Part shown: piece by piece, positions 34,823-43,637 of the stretch
Layout: every line of letters starts with the position of its first letter
Position numbering within the stretch: the first letter of the stretch is position 1
The notes under the pieces: model-generated
Told to the model about the DNA's origin: nothing
Seen by the model: the letters and a program-made list of their open reading frames with translations, nothing else
Database searches by the model: none
Source: Lachnospiraceae bacterium
GTDB lineage: Bacteria > Bacillota > Clostridia > Lachnospirales > Lachnospiraceae
Direction of reading: 5' to 3'
DNA length: 63,902 bases
NCBI GenBank assembly: GCA_017442865.1
Contig: JAFRXK010000015.1
Span: 1-63,902, forward strand
Translations under genes and position numbers: made by a program

Positions 34823-36319
34823 TCAAAAGCTCTCTCCATTTAAAACCGCATTAATAAGAGCTGCAAGCGGCTCCATCGCATTCTTCACTTCGTCAAATGT
34901 ATTTGTATTTGCACCCGCCTCAACAAGAATACTTCTCTTAACAAGATGCTGGTTATACCTGTGAGCCTTCAAAAAAATCTTTCTAGTAAGCCCTGGATAA
35001 TATTTTTCTGCCAAAAGCTTCATTTTCAGACTAAATGCCAGATTGTTTTCAAGGTAAGGGTTCGAATAAGCAAGCGGTCCGTCCGCATTCCTGCACATTC
35101 CGTTAAAAAACATTATCATCGCAGTCTGTTTTCCATTAACCTTTGTCACAAGCCTCGTCCCCTCATCTGCGGCATCCCTGTGCAAATCAATAGCCAGCTC
35201 CACCGTAGGATTCGCTTCAAGAAGCTTTGAAATATGTAGATTTGCCTCAGAATATGCATCATTATAATGATAAAGCGTTGCATCATGCAAAACATTATAT
35301 CCATACACATTAGTCAAAATATCAGTAAGATAATTGCCTGCACCCACTATCGTCATATCCTCACCGCCCTCGACACTATCCGCAAACGCCTCATACGCAT
35401 GCGTGTGATAAATAAGTATCTGCGGCACCTCTGGATTTCTTGCAATTGAAACATCCCTTGCCAGCAGCTTTGCAGCATCCAGCAGTTCGGGATTAACAGA
35501 CGTTGAACTATGCACAAAATAAAAATTATCTCTTAAAAACTCAAAATTCTGCAGCTGCTCCAGACTATATACATTGCCGGCAGCCGCTCCTGCATTTGCC
35601 TGACCTGTTACTGCCTGACCTGCTGCTGTATGACCTGTTGCTGCCTGACCTGCTATTGCCTGACCTGTTACTGCCTGACCTGCTGCTGTATGACCTGTTG
35701 CTGCCTGACCTGCTGCTGTATGACCTGTTGCTGCCTGATCCTCAGCTTCAATATCAGCGTTTGTATAATTTGCCGTTGCGTTTGTGCTGTTTCGGGGCGC
35801 AGCCTGCTGCGTCACTTCCTCTGTTACTGACTGCTCTGGAAGGCTTTTCTTGCCATTATCGCCTCGGGGCGCAGCCTGCTGCGCCCCTTCTGCTGCATCC
35901 GTAATCTCTACCTTACACATTACACTTATATTATTTTTATTCTGAAATGATTCGCTTTTGCACTCGCCTGCTTCAATATAATCCATATACATCGGCTCAG
36001 GGCTCAAAATATAATTATCTTCTGTTTTGTTACCGGCTGCCGCAAAAGAAACAAGCTCTAACGATGTTTCTATTGTGTTTTTCAACAGGCTATCTTTTTT
36101 AACGGTATCATTTTTTTTATTTAAATTCTCATCTCCCGCAAGGCATAACGCCGGGAAGCCAATTCTTAACGCACCTTCTTCGACAGTACAGCAAAGGCGA
36201 CTTAAAAAGCTTAAGCCATTCTCACCGCTGTCTGGCAGAGTTCCATACAACAAAGCAGTCAAAAGCATAATTCCCGCACAATACAATCCAATGCCCGATA
36301 TTTTTTTATTTGTTTTCAT
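34823..36319 (-). CDS. spoIIP: Stage II sporulation protein P
   Basis: SpoIIP is an amidase and endopeptidase that thins septal peptidoglycan during engulfment. From the ATG at 36319 (GGGGCAAA upstream) the protein has 498 residues. A hydrophobic segment (GIGLYCAGIMLLTALLYG) anchors it; the C-terminal domain shows QILIYHTHAYEAF, ELAIDLHRDAADEGTRLV and RSILVEAGANTNTFDEV, with His and Glu ligands of the family. The middle (about residues 150-270) is low-complexity, including AAPR repeats and a pentapeptide tract. The order gpr then spoIIP is the usual one in Firmicutes. Confidence 0.95.
   Translation of the reverse strand: MKTNKKISGIGLYCAGIMLLTALLYGTLPDSGENGLSFLSRLCCTVEEGALRIGFPALCLAGDENLNKKNDTVKKDSLLKNTIETSLELVSFAAAGNKTEDNYILSPEPMYMDYIEAGECKSESFQNKNNISVMCKVEITDAAEGAQQAAPRGDNGKKSLPEQSVTEEVTQQAAPRNSTNATANYTNADIEAEDQAATGHTAAGQAATGHTAAGQAVTGQAIAGQAATGHTAAGQAVTGQANAGAAAGNVYSLEQLQNFEFLRDNFYFVHSSTSVNPELLDAAKLLARDVSIARNPEVPQILIYHTHAYEAFADSVEGGEDMTIVGAGNYLTDILTNVYGYNVLHDATLYHYNDAYSEANLHISKLLEANPTVELAIDLHRDAADEGTRLVTKVNGKQTAMIMFFNGMCRNADGPLAYSNPYLENNLAFSLKMKLLAEKYYPGLTRKIFLKAHRYNQHLVKRSILVEAGANTNTFDEVKNAMEPLAALINAVLNGESF
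35595..35745 (-). repeat. 15-bp coding tandem repeat in spoIIP
   Basis: About ten units of 15 bp encode pentapeptides of the pattern Gly-[HQ]-[TA]-[AVIN]-[AT] (GHTAAGQAATGHTAAGQAVT). They lie in the linker before the catalytic domain. Confidence 0.9.
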
Positions 36320-36339
36320 TTTGCCCCTATTTCCCCGCT

Positions 36340-36423
36340 GTTTCAATACACACTTATATAATACCAGCATGCTGCAGATATATCTGCATTACGCTCTTAG
36401 TTTCAATACACACTTATATAATA
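36340..36423 (-). repeat. Two 24-bp direct repeats upstream of spoIIP
   Basis: GTTTCAATACACACTTATAT followed by AATA occurs at 36340-36363 and exactly again at 36400-36423. The 36 bases between contain the perfect palindrome TGCAGATATATCTGCA. On the minus strand the unit reads TATTATATAAGTGTGTATTG, so each copy could hold a -10 box for spoIIP. The spacing resembles two CRISPR repeats, but two copies without cas genes are not enough for that call. Confidence 0.75.
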
Positions 36424-36532
36424 TACTTACATCACAGCAAATTTATACGTATGCTGTTATTATCAGCCAATTTTGGTTTTCGCTGAAGTAAACTTTGTCA
36501 TTCACGATTTTCCTGCTGCCATTACGCAAATA

Positions 36533-37450
36533 TTATGCGAGCGCAATATTTATCCCGCCCGAAACAATTTCGCTCAGCACGCGTATTTTTTCATCAATAT
36601 CCTTCGGAGTTACAAACATCGGACCAAGCTTCGGTTCTATAATGTCCCTTATTAACTCATACCTTTGTGCATTGCTTAATTTTTCTACACTTTCTCCAAT
36701 TGTACTGCTGTACGCAGACGATTTCAGAGCTTCAATAAAAGCCTCCGAGGTATCGTATACAAGCGCCGCCGCAGTGACCACCGTCGGCACGCCTATTGCA
36801 ATCACCGGCACGCCAAGCGAAGCTTCTGTAAGGCTGTTCCTGTGATTACCTACACCTGACCCCGGCTGGATTCCCGTATTAGTAAGCTGAATTGTTTTGC
36901 CCAGTCTTAGCACGCTTCTTGCCGCAAGGGCATCTATCGCTATCACCAAATTAGGCTTTATTTCATCAATTACCCCTTTGACAATCTGCGCAGATTCAAT
37001 CCCCGTAAATGCCATTACTCCCGGTATTATTCCGCTTACATTGCTTTCAGACTCTTCAAGGTGCCTTGTGATATGAACTTTCTCCGTTGTTCGCGGTCCC
37101 AGAGAATCTGATGTAACATCTCTGTTTCCAAGCCCTACGACAAGCACCGAAATTCCTTTTTTCATGTTTCCAATCAACTCACCGATAATGTCAGCAAGCT
37201 CCTTTTGAAGCTTCTCAATATATTCTGAATCATCAACCCCCATATAATCTGACTCAAGCGTAATATATTTTCCTACAGGCTTATTCATAGATTTCGCCCC
37301 TTTTTTATTGAAAATATCCACAACCGTAACCCTCCCATTAATGTCGTCCTTTTCATTCTCCGTGAGTTTTACTCCCGATATTTCCCCACCATCACCCTCA
37401 AAACTTTCCTTCTCTTCAAGGGCAAGATCCGTCCTCAACAGTTCATTCAC
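36533..37450 (-). CDS. gpr: Germination protease GPR
   Basis: GPR (peptidase family A25) degrades small acid-soluble spore proteins at germination. The 305-residue protein has an N-terminal propeptide region (RTDLALEEKESF), then ISVLVVGLGNRDVTSDSLGP, IPGVMAFTGIES, VIAIDALAARS and LTNTGIQPGSGVGNHRNSL, all typical. The start is GTG at 37450 with AGGAGG upstream. Together with spoIIP it shows that the organism descends from endospore formers and probably sporulates. Confidence 0.96.
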   Translation of the reverse strand: MNELLRTDLALEEKESFEGDGGEISGVKLTENEKDDINGRVTVVDIFNKKGAKSMNKPVGKYITLESDYMGVDDSEYIEKLQKELADIIGELIGNMKKGISVLVVGLGNRDVTSDSLGPRTTEKVHITRHLEESESNVSGIIPGVMAFTGIESAQIVKGVIDEIKPNLVIAIDALAARSVLRLGKTIQLTNTGIQPGSGVGNHRNSLTEASLGVPVIAIGVPTVVTAAALVYDTSEAFIEALKSSAYSSTIGESVEKLSNAQRYELIRDIIEPKLGPMFVTPKDIDEKIRVLSEIVSGGINIALA

Positions 37451-37514
37451 GTCAAAACCTCCTTAAAAGCAACTATTTTAATAATATTTTTTCATTTTTA
37501 TTGGGAAATATGTA

Positions 37515-37543
37515 TTGACATTAAGGACGAATTTATATAGAAT
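37515..37543 (+). promoter_or_regulatory. rpsT promoter
   Basis: TTGACA at 37515-37520, 17-base spacer, TAGAAT at 37538-37543. It faces gpr divergently. The leader to the TTG start is about 90 bases. Confidence 0.8.
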
Positions 37544-37640
37544 ACTAAAGTATGTTTACATTATAGAACGTCCGTGTCCGGCTTTAATGCAAACCAGATG
37601 AATATTATAACTACTATTATTGAATTTGGAGGTGTACAGA

Positions 37641-37904
37641 TTGGCTAACATTAAATCTGCTAAAAAAAGAGTTTTAGTTGCTGCAAAGAGAACTGAGAGA
37701 AACAAGGCTATTAAGTCTAAGGTTAAGACTTATATCAAGAAGGTAGAGGCTGCTATTGCTGCCGGTGACAAGGCTGCTGCACAGGAAGCACTTAGAGCTG
37801 CTACAAAGGAAATCGATATGGCATGCACAAAGGGTGTATTCCACAAGAATACAGCATCAAGAAAAGTTTCTCGTTTAGCAAAGGCTGTTAATGGTATGGC
37901 TTAA
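37641..37904 (+). CDS. rpsT: 30S ribosomal protein S20
   Basis: S20 binds 16S rRNA and supports 30S assembly. The start is TTG at 37641: GGAGGTG lies 6 bases upstream, and the resulting start [10 protein letters not shown] is the conserved S20 N-terminus. The 87-residue protein is basic and helical, with [19 protein letters not shown] and [22 protein letters not shown] starts are typical of rpsT and fit autoregulation of translation. It faces away from gpr and is followed by an array of terminators. Confidence 0.96.
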   Translation: MANIKSAKKRVLVAAKRTERNKAIKSKVKTYIKKVEAAIAAGDKAAAQEALRAATKEIDMACTKGVFHKNTASRKVSRLAKAVNGMA

Positions 37905-38010
37905 TTGTCTCTACCTATGGCAGTTATAACGGTTGCATTATAATACTGAACATAATATAGAAACTTTGAGAAATCCTGCGATACGCAGTATTCAACATAA
38001 GACAATACGG

Positions 38011-38160
38011 ACCTGTGCATGGGTGTGATGCACAGGTCTTTTTATTTCTCTATCCGCCTGTGTGATGCACAGGTCTTTTTTATTTCTCTATCCGCCTGTG
38101 TGATGCACAGGTCTTTTTATTTCTCTATCCGCCTGTGTGATGCACAGATAGATTTATTAT
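38011..38160 (+). terminator. Array of tandem terminators after rpsT
   Basis: The first hairpin (ACCTGTGCAT paired with ATGCACAGGT, 38011-38037) is followed by TCTTTTT. The unit CCTGTG-TGATG-CACAGG-TCTTTTT is then repeated at 38057 and 38095, with a decayed copy at 38132. The period is 37-38 bp. Each complete unit is a working-looking Rho-independent terminator. Confidence 0.88.
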
Positions 38161-39152
38161 TACTGCTGCCTTTTGCTGCTTTCAATAATCAGAAGCTCCG
38201 TGGCAATATTATCAGAAACAAGACCTTTTTTAATGCTTTCTTCTGAAGCAGCGCACAATTCCACTATCTTAACCAGTTCAGATTTTTTAAATCTTCCCGC
38301 CTGTTCTGAGATTTTCCCGGCAATGTAAGGCGATTTGCCCATCTTAGCCGCAATTTCACCTTTTCCAAGCCCCTTTTCCTTCAAATCCTTAGCCTCAAGC
38401 AGCTGTGCAAACTGATTTGAAATAAGCCTGAGTATTCTCATTGCAGGCTCTCGGTTTGCAAGTAAATCATAATACAATCTTAATGCTTCATTCTGATTGC
38501 CAGCGGCAACCGCATTGGTCATATCAAAAATCCTGCTTACAATCTGTTTTGTACAAATATTTTCAACATCCTCCGGATATATCTCTGCCCTGTCTCCCAC
38601 ATAAGCTGTTAATTTCTCAAGCTCATGCAGAATATTCTCCATATCATCTCCAGCCATATCTACCAAAAGCATAAGCGCCTGCGATGTTATTTTCTTATCA
38701 TTGCCGGCAAGATATCTGACAATCCATTTCTTAAGCTCAGCTTCCGACTGTCTGGCAAACTCTGCAACATGTCCGAGCTCTTTAACTTTTTTATATAACT
38801 TATTTCTTTTGTCCACCTGGCTCTCAGCAAATACTATCGTAGTTGTCTCAGGAATATCCGGCAGATACTCAAGAAGCTCTCCGGCTTCTTTTTTGAAAAA
38901 ACCACTGTCTTCTACCATCACCAGTCTTCTATCCGCAAAAAAAGGCATAGTATCTGCCGACTGAATAATATCATGCTGTAAGATATCTTTTCCCTCATAC
39001 AAAGAAAAGTTTATGGTATCATCGCCTGTTATGGCATTTCTGAGCTGTTTTTTATAGCTGTTCACCAAAAACTGTTCTTCACCAAACAAAAGATATATTC
39101 TTTTATATTCATTTGATTTTATATCCTGTTTTAACACCTGCATTACAGTCAT
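38160..39152 (-). CDS. holA: DNA polymerase III delta subunit
   Basis: The delta subunit opens the sliding clamp within the clamp loader. The 330-residue protein shows RIYLLFGEEQFLVNSYKKQL at the start, MPFFADRRLVMVEDSGFF, and the middle helical part ENILHELEKLTAYVGDRAEI typical of HolA. ATG codons at 39152 and 39143 are both possible. It converges on rpsT; the holA-rpsT order is common in Clostridia. Confidence 0.93.
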   Translation of the reverse strand: MTVMQVLKQDIKSNEYKRIYLLFGEEQFLVNSYKKQLRNAITGDDTINFSLYEGKDILQHDIIQSADTMPFFADRRLVMVEDSGFFKKEAGELLEYLPDIPETTTIVFAESQVDKRNKLYKKVKELGHVAEFARQSEAELKKWIVRYLAGNDKKITSQALMLLVDMAGDDMENILHELEKLTAYVGDRAEIYPEDVENICTKQIVSRIFDMTNAVAAGNQNEALRLYYDLLANREPAMRILRLISNQFAQLLEAKDLKEKGLGKGEIAAKMGKSPYIAGKISEQAGRFKKSELVKIVELCAASEESIKKGLVSDNIATELLIIESSKRQQ

Positions 39153-39172
39153 ACCTGCCTTTTAAGCTATAC

Positions 39173-40141
39173 TTATTCTTCAAACGGATATTTGAAATTC
39201 CAATCACATCTTATCTGGTCCAAAAGTCTCATAACCTTAAGAGTCTCTTCATGTGGCATCTCGTCACATTCAAGCCTGCCTTCTTTTATCGCCTTCATTG
39301 ATGCGCGCACCTCATACTCATAACCGCTAATCTGCTTCGGTATCTCGACATCCCTTATGTGCTTTCCACCTCTGCCAAACAGGCTTATTTTTCGTGGATT
39401 ATTTGCTCCATCGATTACCACTCGTCCCTCTGTGCCGCTTATAACAACGCTGCTATCAATTTCCGAAGCAATACTGCTGTTCATAACCGCAAGCTTTCCG
39501 TCCGGATACATAAAGGTGATGCTGTTGGTTATATCGACACCGGTCTTGTAGAATGTAGCTGATGAGTTATATTTTTCATAATCCCAGCCAAACATCATAA
39601 GTGCAAAGTTTATCGGATAAACTGTACTGTCAAGCAGTGCGCCTCCCGCCAGTTCGGGTTCAACAATTCTCGGTATGTGAAGTATAGAACACCCCTGCTG
39701 TGCGGTAAGCATATATGGTGTTCCGATTTCATTGTCAACAAGCTCTTTAATAATACTTATGGAAGGCATAAATCTTGTCCAAAATGCCTCTGTAATAAAA
39801 ACATTCTTCTCTGCAGCTAATTTAAAAATTTCTTCTGCCTGCTTTGCATTAACCGTAAATGCTTTTTCACATAATACGGCCCTTCCATGCTCTATGCAAA
39901 GCTTTGCATTCTCATAATGATGAGAGTGCGGAGTCGCAATATAGACCAAATCTACATTATCATCCTTAACCAGATCTTCATAGCTGCCATAGGCTTTTTC
40001 TATGTTATATTTCGCTGCAAACTCCCGTGCCTTCTCTAAGCTTCTCGAACCAATAGCATAAAGCTTTGCATCATCCATAGCATTAACAGTATATGCCATA
40101 GCATTTGCTATTCCACCTGCTCCCATAATTGCTATATTCAT
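39173..40141 (-). CDS. Gfo/Idh/MocA family oxidoreductase
   Basis: From the ATG at 40141 (GGGGTG, 6 bases upstream; the GTG at 40150 overlaps that site) the protein has 322 residues. The NAD(P)-binding start is NIAIMGAGGIANAMAYTV; the conserved CEKAFTVN stretch (usual E-K-P, here E-K-A) and HSHHYENAKLCIEHG follow. The family oxidises or reduces sugars and related cyclic polyols. The substrate is unknown; similarity to dihydrodiol or xylose dehydrogenase-like members is possible. It sits between alr and holA without functional context. Confidence 0.9.
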   Translation of the reverse strand: MNIAIMGAGGIANAMAYTVNAMDDAKLYAIGSRSLEKAREFAAKYNIEKAYGSYEDLVKDDNVDLVYIATPHSHHYENAKLCIEHGRAVLCEKAFTVNAKQAEEIFKLAAEKNVFITEAFWTRFMPSISIIKELVDNEIGTPYMLTAQQGCSILHIPRIVEPELAGGALLDSTVYPINFALMMFGWDYEKYNSSATFYKTGVDITNSITFMYPDGKLAVMNSSIASEIDSSVVISGTEGRVVIDGANNPRKISLFGRGGKHIRDVEIPKQISGYEYEVRASMKAIKEGRLECDEMPHEETLKVMRLLDQIRCDWNFKYPFEE

Positions 40142-40218
40142 AATAGTCACCCCATTTTTATTATTTGTTTATTGCTTTAGATTAACTCTCTCCGTTCTTG
40201 TCTGTGATTTCCAAAAAT

Positions 40219-41400
40219 TTAATTCGTATTCTTCACATATACTCTCGGCACACGCTTCGACAAATCACAAACGAATTCATAATTAAAGCTTCCTGCAAGC
40301 GCTGAAACCTCCTCGACAGAAATAAATTCATTTCCGTCTCGTCCAACCAAAATAACTATGTCTTCAACCTCAATATCATCATACCCCGTAATATCAACCA
40401 TCATCTGGTCCATACAAACCCTGCCGACGATTGGTACAGAATGTCCTTTAATAAGCACCCTGCCCTTATTTGAAAGTGCTCTCGGATATCCGTCAGCATA
40501 ACCTATTGAAACTGTGGCAATTCTGGTCGCCTCACCTGTTGTAAATGTCGCTCCATAGCTTACCCCTACTCCCGGACGTGCCGTAAACACATTCACCACA
40601 TGGCTCTTAAGGCTCATAACAGGTCTCAAATCAAGAGACGTCTTATCCACCTCTTCTGAAGGATAAAGTCCATAAATAACAATCCCCGCGCGAACCATGT
40701 CAAATCTGTGATGGTCAAACTCCATGATTCCGGCACTGTTACACACATGCTTTATAGGTATATCAATGCCTTTTTCCTCAAGTCTTTCATAAAAGCTGTC
40801 ATACAATTCCATCTGTCGCATGGTATAGGTTTTATCATATTCATCTGCACATGCAAAATGAGTAAACATACCATTAATCCTTATGCCCGGTAATTTTGAA
40901 ATCTGTTCAACAGCATCAATACTTTCATCACAAACCTGAAAACCTATTCTTGTCATACCGGTATCAACTGCAATATGAAACTTAATGGTTTTATCATATT
41001 TAACTGCGGTATCTGAAAGCTTCAATGCGGCATCCACCGTGTAAATCGTCGGTTCAATATTATACTTTGCAATATCTGCATACTGTTTAGGCGAAGTATA
41101 TCCAAGTATAAGTATAGGTTTATTCAATCCTGCCTCTCTAAGCTCAATACCCTCGTCAATTGTAGCAACTCCGAAATAATCCACATAATCATCATACAAT
41201 TTTCCGTACTCTACTGCTCCATGCCCATAACCGTCTGCCTTTATAACAGCCATTATTTTGACAGAATCGCCTACTCTGTGCCTTATCTCTTTAATATTAT
41301 GCAGCGCAGCATTCAAATCAATCTCTGCATATGTCCTTAAATATCTTTTTTTAATTATCGGGTAATTTACCGCATAATAAAAATCGTATTCTTCCTTCAT
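40219..41400 (-). CDS. alr: Alanine racemase
   Basis: Alr makes D-alanine for peptidoglycan with PLP. The 393-residue protein has the cofactor Lys in KIMAVIKADGYGHGAVEYG, HIAVDTGMTRIGF, and the second catalytic base Tyr in RPGVGVSYGATF; CMDQMMVDIT binds substrate. An N-terminal extension of about 20 residues (MKEEYDFYYAVNYPIIKKRY) precedes the first strand. The ribosome-binding site (AGAGG) is weak. Confidence 0.95.
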   Translation of the reverse strand: MKEEYDFYYAVNYPIIKKRYLRTYAEIDLNAALHNIKEIRHRVGDSVKIMAVIKADGYGHGAVEYGKLYDDYVDYFGVATIDEGIELREAGLNKPILILGYTSPKQYADIAKYNIEPTIYTVDAALKLSDTAVKYDKTIKFHIAVDTGMTRIGFQVCDESIDAVEQISKLPGIRINGMFTHFACADEYDKTYTMRQMELYDSFYERLEEKGIDIPIKHVCNSAGIMEFDHHRFDMVRAGIVIYGLYPSEEVDKTSLDLRPVMSLKSHVVNVFTARPGVGVSYGATFTTGEATRIATVSIGYADGYPRALSNKGRVLIKGHSVPIVGRVCMDQMMVDITGYDDIEVEDIVILVGRDGNEFISVEEVSALAGSFNYEFVCDLSKRVPRVYVKNTN

Positions 41401-41425
41401 GATTAATTAAGCCTCTTTAATCTTT

Positions 41426-42619
41426 TTATTTGTTTTTCCCTTTTAAAGTCTCCGGCTGTTCCTCTTTTGACTGCACTGATTCTATCTCCTCCGGAGTAAG
41501 CCTTCTGAAATCATTGATGCCCTTAATCAGCAATCTTATACTATTCTTCGTTGTGTCAAAAACGCCGGCTTTGTTCAGGTTTATAATGATTATACCTAAC
41601 GGCAGCACAAAAATCATACCGATTACGCCATAGAATCTGTAACCGATATATAAAAGTATAAGTGCCGGTATCATATCAATACCAATATTATCACCCATAA
41701 TCTTAGGCTGGATTACCTGACGCACAAGCTGTCCTACTCCCCAAATAATAAGCAGGGCAATTGCCATCTTATAATCACCGCTCAACAGCTTAATAAGCGC
41801 CCACGGAAGCATGATTGCTCCAGCTCCAAAAAACGGGAGAAAATCCAATACGGCAATTGCAAATGCAATAAGCGCAGCATATCTTACCCTGAGTACCATA
41901 AGTCCGATAATCAGTATTATATACACCCAGATTTCAATTATCAGCTGTGCCCTGAAATATCCGCCAACAGCCTGCTTTGTACTTGAAGTGAGTATCCCCC
42001 ACTTTTCCTGTATGCTGACAGGCACATTCTTTTTAAGCCACTCGGTCATACTATTCTTCTCAGCAACAAAAGCATACGCTGATAACACGCTCATAATTAT
42101 GCCGATAATTATTCCGGGAATGTTCTTTGCAATATATCCTACGCTTGCAATAGTAGGCGTTCCGTAATTATCAACCATCTTACCCATAATCTGCCCAATA
42201 TCAGTATTGATATTATTTAGATTGCTTTGTATGTTTTCCGGAAGCTTATCGTATAAGCCGCTCAAATTATCGCCTATTACCGCAAACTCCTTTTCCAGGC
42301 CCTTCATCATATCCGGTAATGCAGCTGCAAATCCGATAGCTTCACGGATAAGTTTCACGGTAATCAGATATATCACAAGTACAATCACAGCAATAACAAG
42401 TCCGATAACTATTGCAGAGCCTGCTTTTCTCTTAATCTTTATCTTTCCTTCAAGAAATTTAACCAGAGGATTTGCAAGCATCGCAACAATCCAGCCAATC
42501 ACAAACGGCATAAACAGATTCAATAATACCGGGAACAAAAATAATATCACCGCAATGATGCAAGCCGCAACAGCTATATTTGTTAGCCATCTAATGTATT
42601 GTCTTTTTGTATATTTCAT
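41426..42619 (-). CDS. AI-2E family transporter
   Basis: This 397-residue membrane protein has about eight helices, starting with ICIAVILFLFPVLLNLFMPF-like hydrophobic segments, and the conserved C-terminal block AIALLIIWGVGQLVRQVIQP and GIDMIPALILLYIGYRFYG. The family includes TqsA, implicated in AI-2 export, and Na+/H+ antiporter-like members; the actual cargo is unknown. GAGGAAG precedes the ATG. The C-terminus is a charged tail. A repeat element shared with the glycosyltransferase gene lies upstream. Confidence 0.9.
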   Translation of the reverse strand: MKYTKRQYIRWLTNIAVAACIIAVILFLFPVLLNLFMPFVIGWIVAMLANPLVKFLEGKIKIKRKAGSAIVIGLVIAVIVLVIYLITVKLIREAIGFAAALPDMMKGLEKEFAVIGDNLSGLYDKLPENIQSNLNNINTDIGQIMGKMVDNYGTPTIASVGYIAKNIPGIIIGIIMSVLSAYAFVAEKNSMTEWLKKNVPVSIQEKWGILTSSTKQAVGGYFRAQLIIEIWVYIILIIGLMVLRVRYAALIAFAIAVLDFLPFFGAGAIMLPWALIKLLSGDYKMAIALLIIWGVGQLVRQVIQPKIMGDNIGIDMIPALILLYIGYRFYGVIGMIFVLPLGIIIINLNKAGVFDTTKNSIRLLIKGINDFRRLTPEEIESVQSKEEQPETLKGKNK

Positions 42620-42644
42620 ATATCTTCCTCTTATCTGTAGATGG

Positions 42645-42693
42645 TAGTGTCAAATTTACTGCCACAATTTTTCATAAAATATTTGACACTATC
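42645..42693. repeat. Inverted repeat carrying a shared 26-bp element
   Basis: TAGTGTCAAAT (42645-42655) is exactly inverted at 42681-42691. The right half, TTTTTCATA-N4-ATTTGACACTATC (42668-42693), recurs at 44640-44665. It lies between degV and the transporter gene and could end degV transcription or be a regulatory or mobile-repeat remnant. Confidence 0.6.
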
Positions 42694-42729
42694 CTGTACA
42701 TAAAATCAAAAAACAGCTCTATCATACAT

Positions 42730-43614
42730 TTAATCAAGATATCTGTCATATTTCTCATTTATTTCATCCTGATATACAATACCTATTATCGTAGGTCCTG
42801 TATGTGCACCAATCGCACATCCTACCTGTGTCTCCAGAATGCCTTTCACATGCATATCTTCAATGAGAGTCTTCTCTACAGGTACGATACTGTCCCTCGA
42901 CGCACCATACGCTATACCTATAATCTGCTTAGTGACATCGGCTCCTTTAGTTGCAACAATCTCAAGCATTCTTTTTATTACTTTCTTCCAGCCTCTTACT
43001 TTTTCTGTTGCAACCAATGCACCTTCTTCATTAACAATAATAACTGGCTTGATATCAAGCATTCCGCCCATAACCGCTGATGTTTTTGATATTCTTCCGC
43101 CCTTATATAAATAATCTAAAGAATCAACAGTAACTATATGCTTCATATGTCTGCAGAAATACTCGGCAGCTTCAATAATAAGTTCTTTTGGTGCGCCGTT
43201 TTTCTGCATCTGCAGCAGCTTATCAACAACAAGACCATATCCTATAGATGCACATTTAGAATCAATAATTGTTATCTTGAAATCCGGAAATTCCTCAACA
43301 ATATCCTGCTTTGCCAAAGTTGCAGCCTGAAAGGTTCCTGCTATGCCGGTTGAAAAGCATATATATAATACTTCATCTCCTCTTTCAGCATATGCTCTGA
43401 AGCAATCCATAAACATGGCCTGGCTTACATGATATGTAGATATCTTTCTTCCCTCGGCCTGATATCGATAAAAATCCTCTGGAAAAACTGTCTCTCTGTC
43501 AAAATAATCTACATCATCAATTATGACAGGTGTAGGTATTACATGCAGACCATACTTTTCTTTTGTAGACTCAGGCACATCTGAGGCCGAATCCGTTATA
43601 ATACAAAACGCCAT
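42730..43614 (-). CDS. DegV family fatty acid-binding protein
   Basis: DegV proteins bind a fatty acid; in Firmicutes, FakB members present it to the kinase FakA. The 294-residue protein has ITDSASDVPESTKEKYGLHV, the STYHVSQAMFMDCF helix, YICFSTGIAGTFQAA around the ligand head group, and ITVDSLDYLYKGGRIS. GGGAGG precedes the ATG. No fakA is present, so which lipid it carries and its role are open. Confidence 0.92.
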   Translation of the reverse strand: MAFCIITDSASDVPESTKEKYGLHVIPTPVIIDDVDYFDRETVFPEDFYRYQAEGRKISTYHVSQAMFMDCFRAYAERGDEVLYICFSTGIAGTFQAATLAKQDIVEEFPDFKITIIDSKCASIGYGLVVDKLLQMQKNGAPKELIIEAAEYFCRHMKHIVTVDSLDYLYKGGRISKTSAVMGGMLDIKPVIIVNEEGALVATEKVRGWKKVIKRMLEIVATKGADVTKQIIGIAYGASRDSIVPVEKTLIEDMHVKGILETQVGCAIGAHTGPTIIGIVYQDEINEKYDRYLD

Positions 43615-43637
43615 TTCATCCTCCCACTAATACATCA

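Noticed and set aside
35503..35904. Plus-strand frame with PDLLL repeats over spoIIP
   Set aside because: It is the complementary reading of the 15-bp repeats in spoIIP; the SpoIIP frame has clear catalytic motifs.
36340..36423. Mini CRISPR array
   Set aside because: Only two repeats of 24 bp with one spacer, no cas genes in the window, and the position fits a duplicated promoter element.
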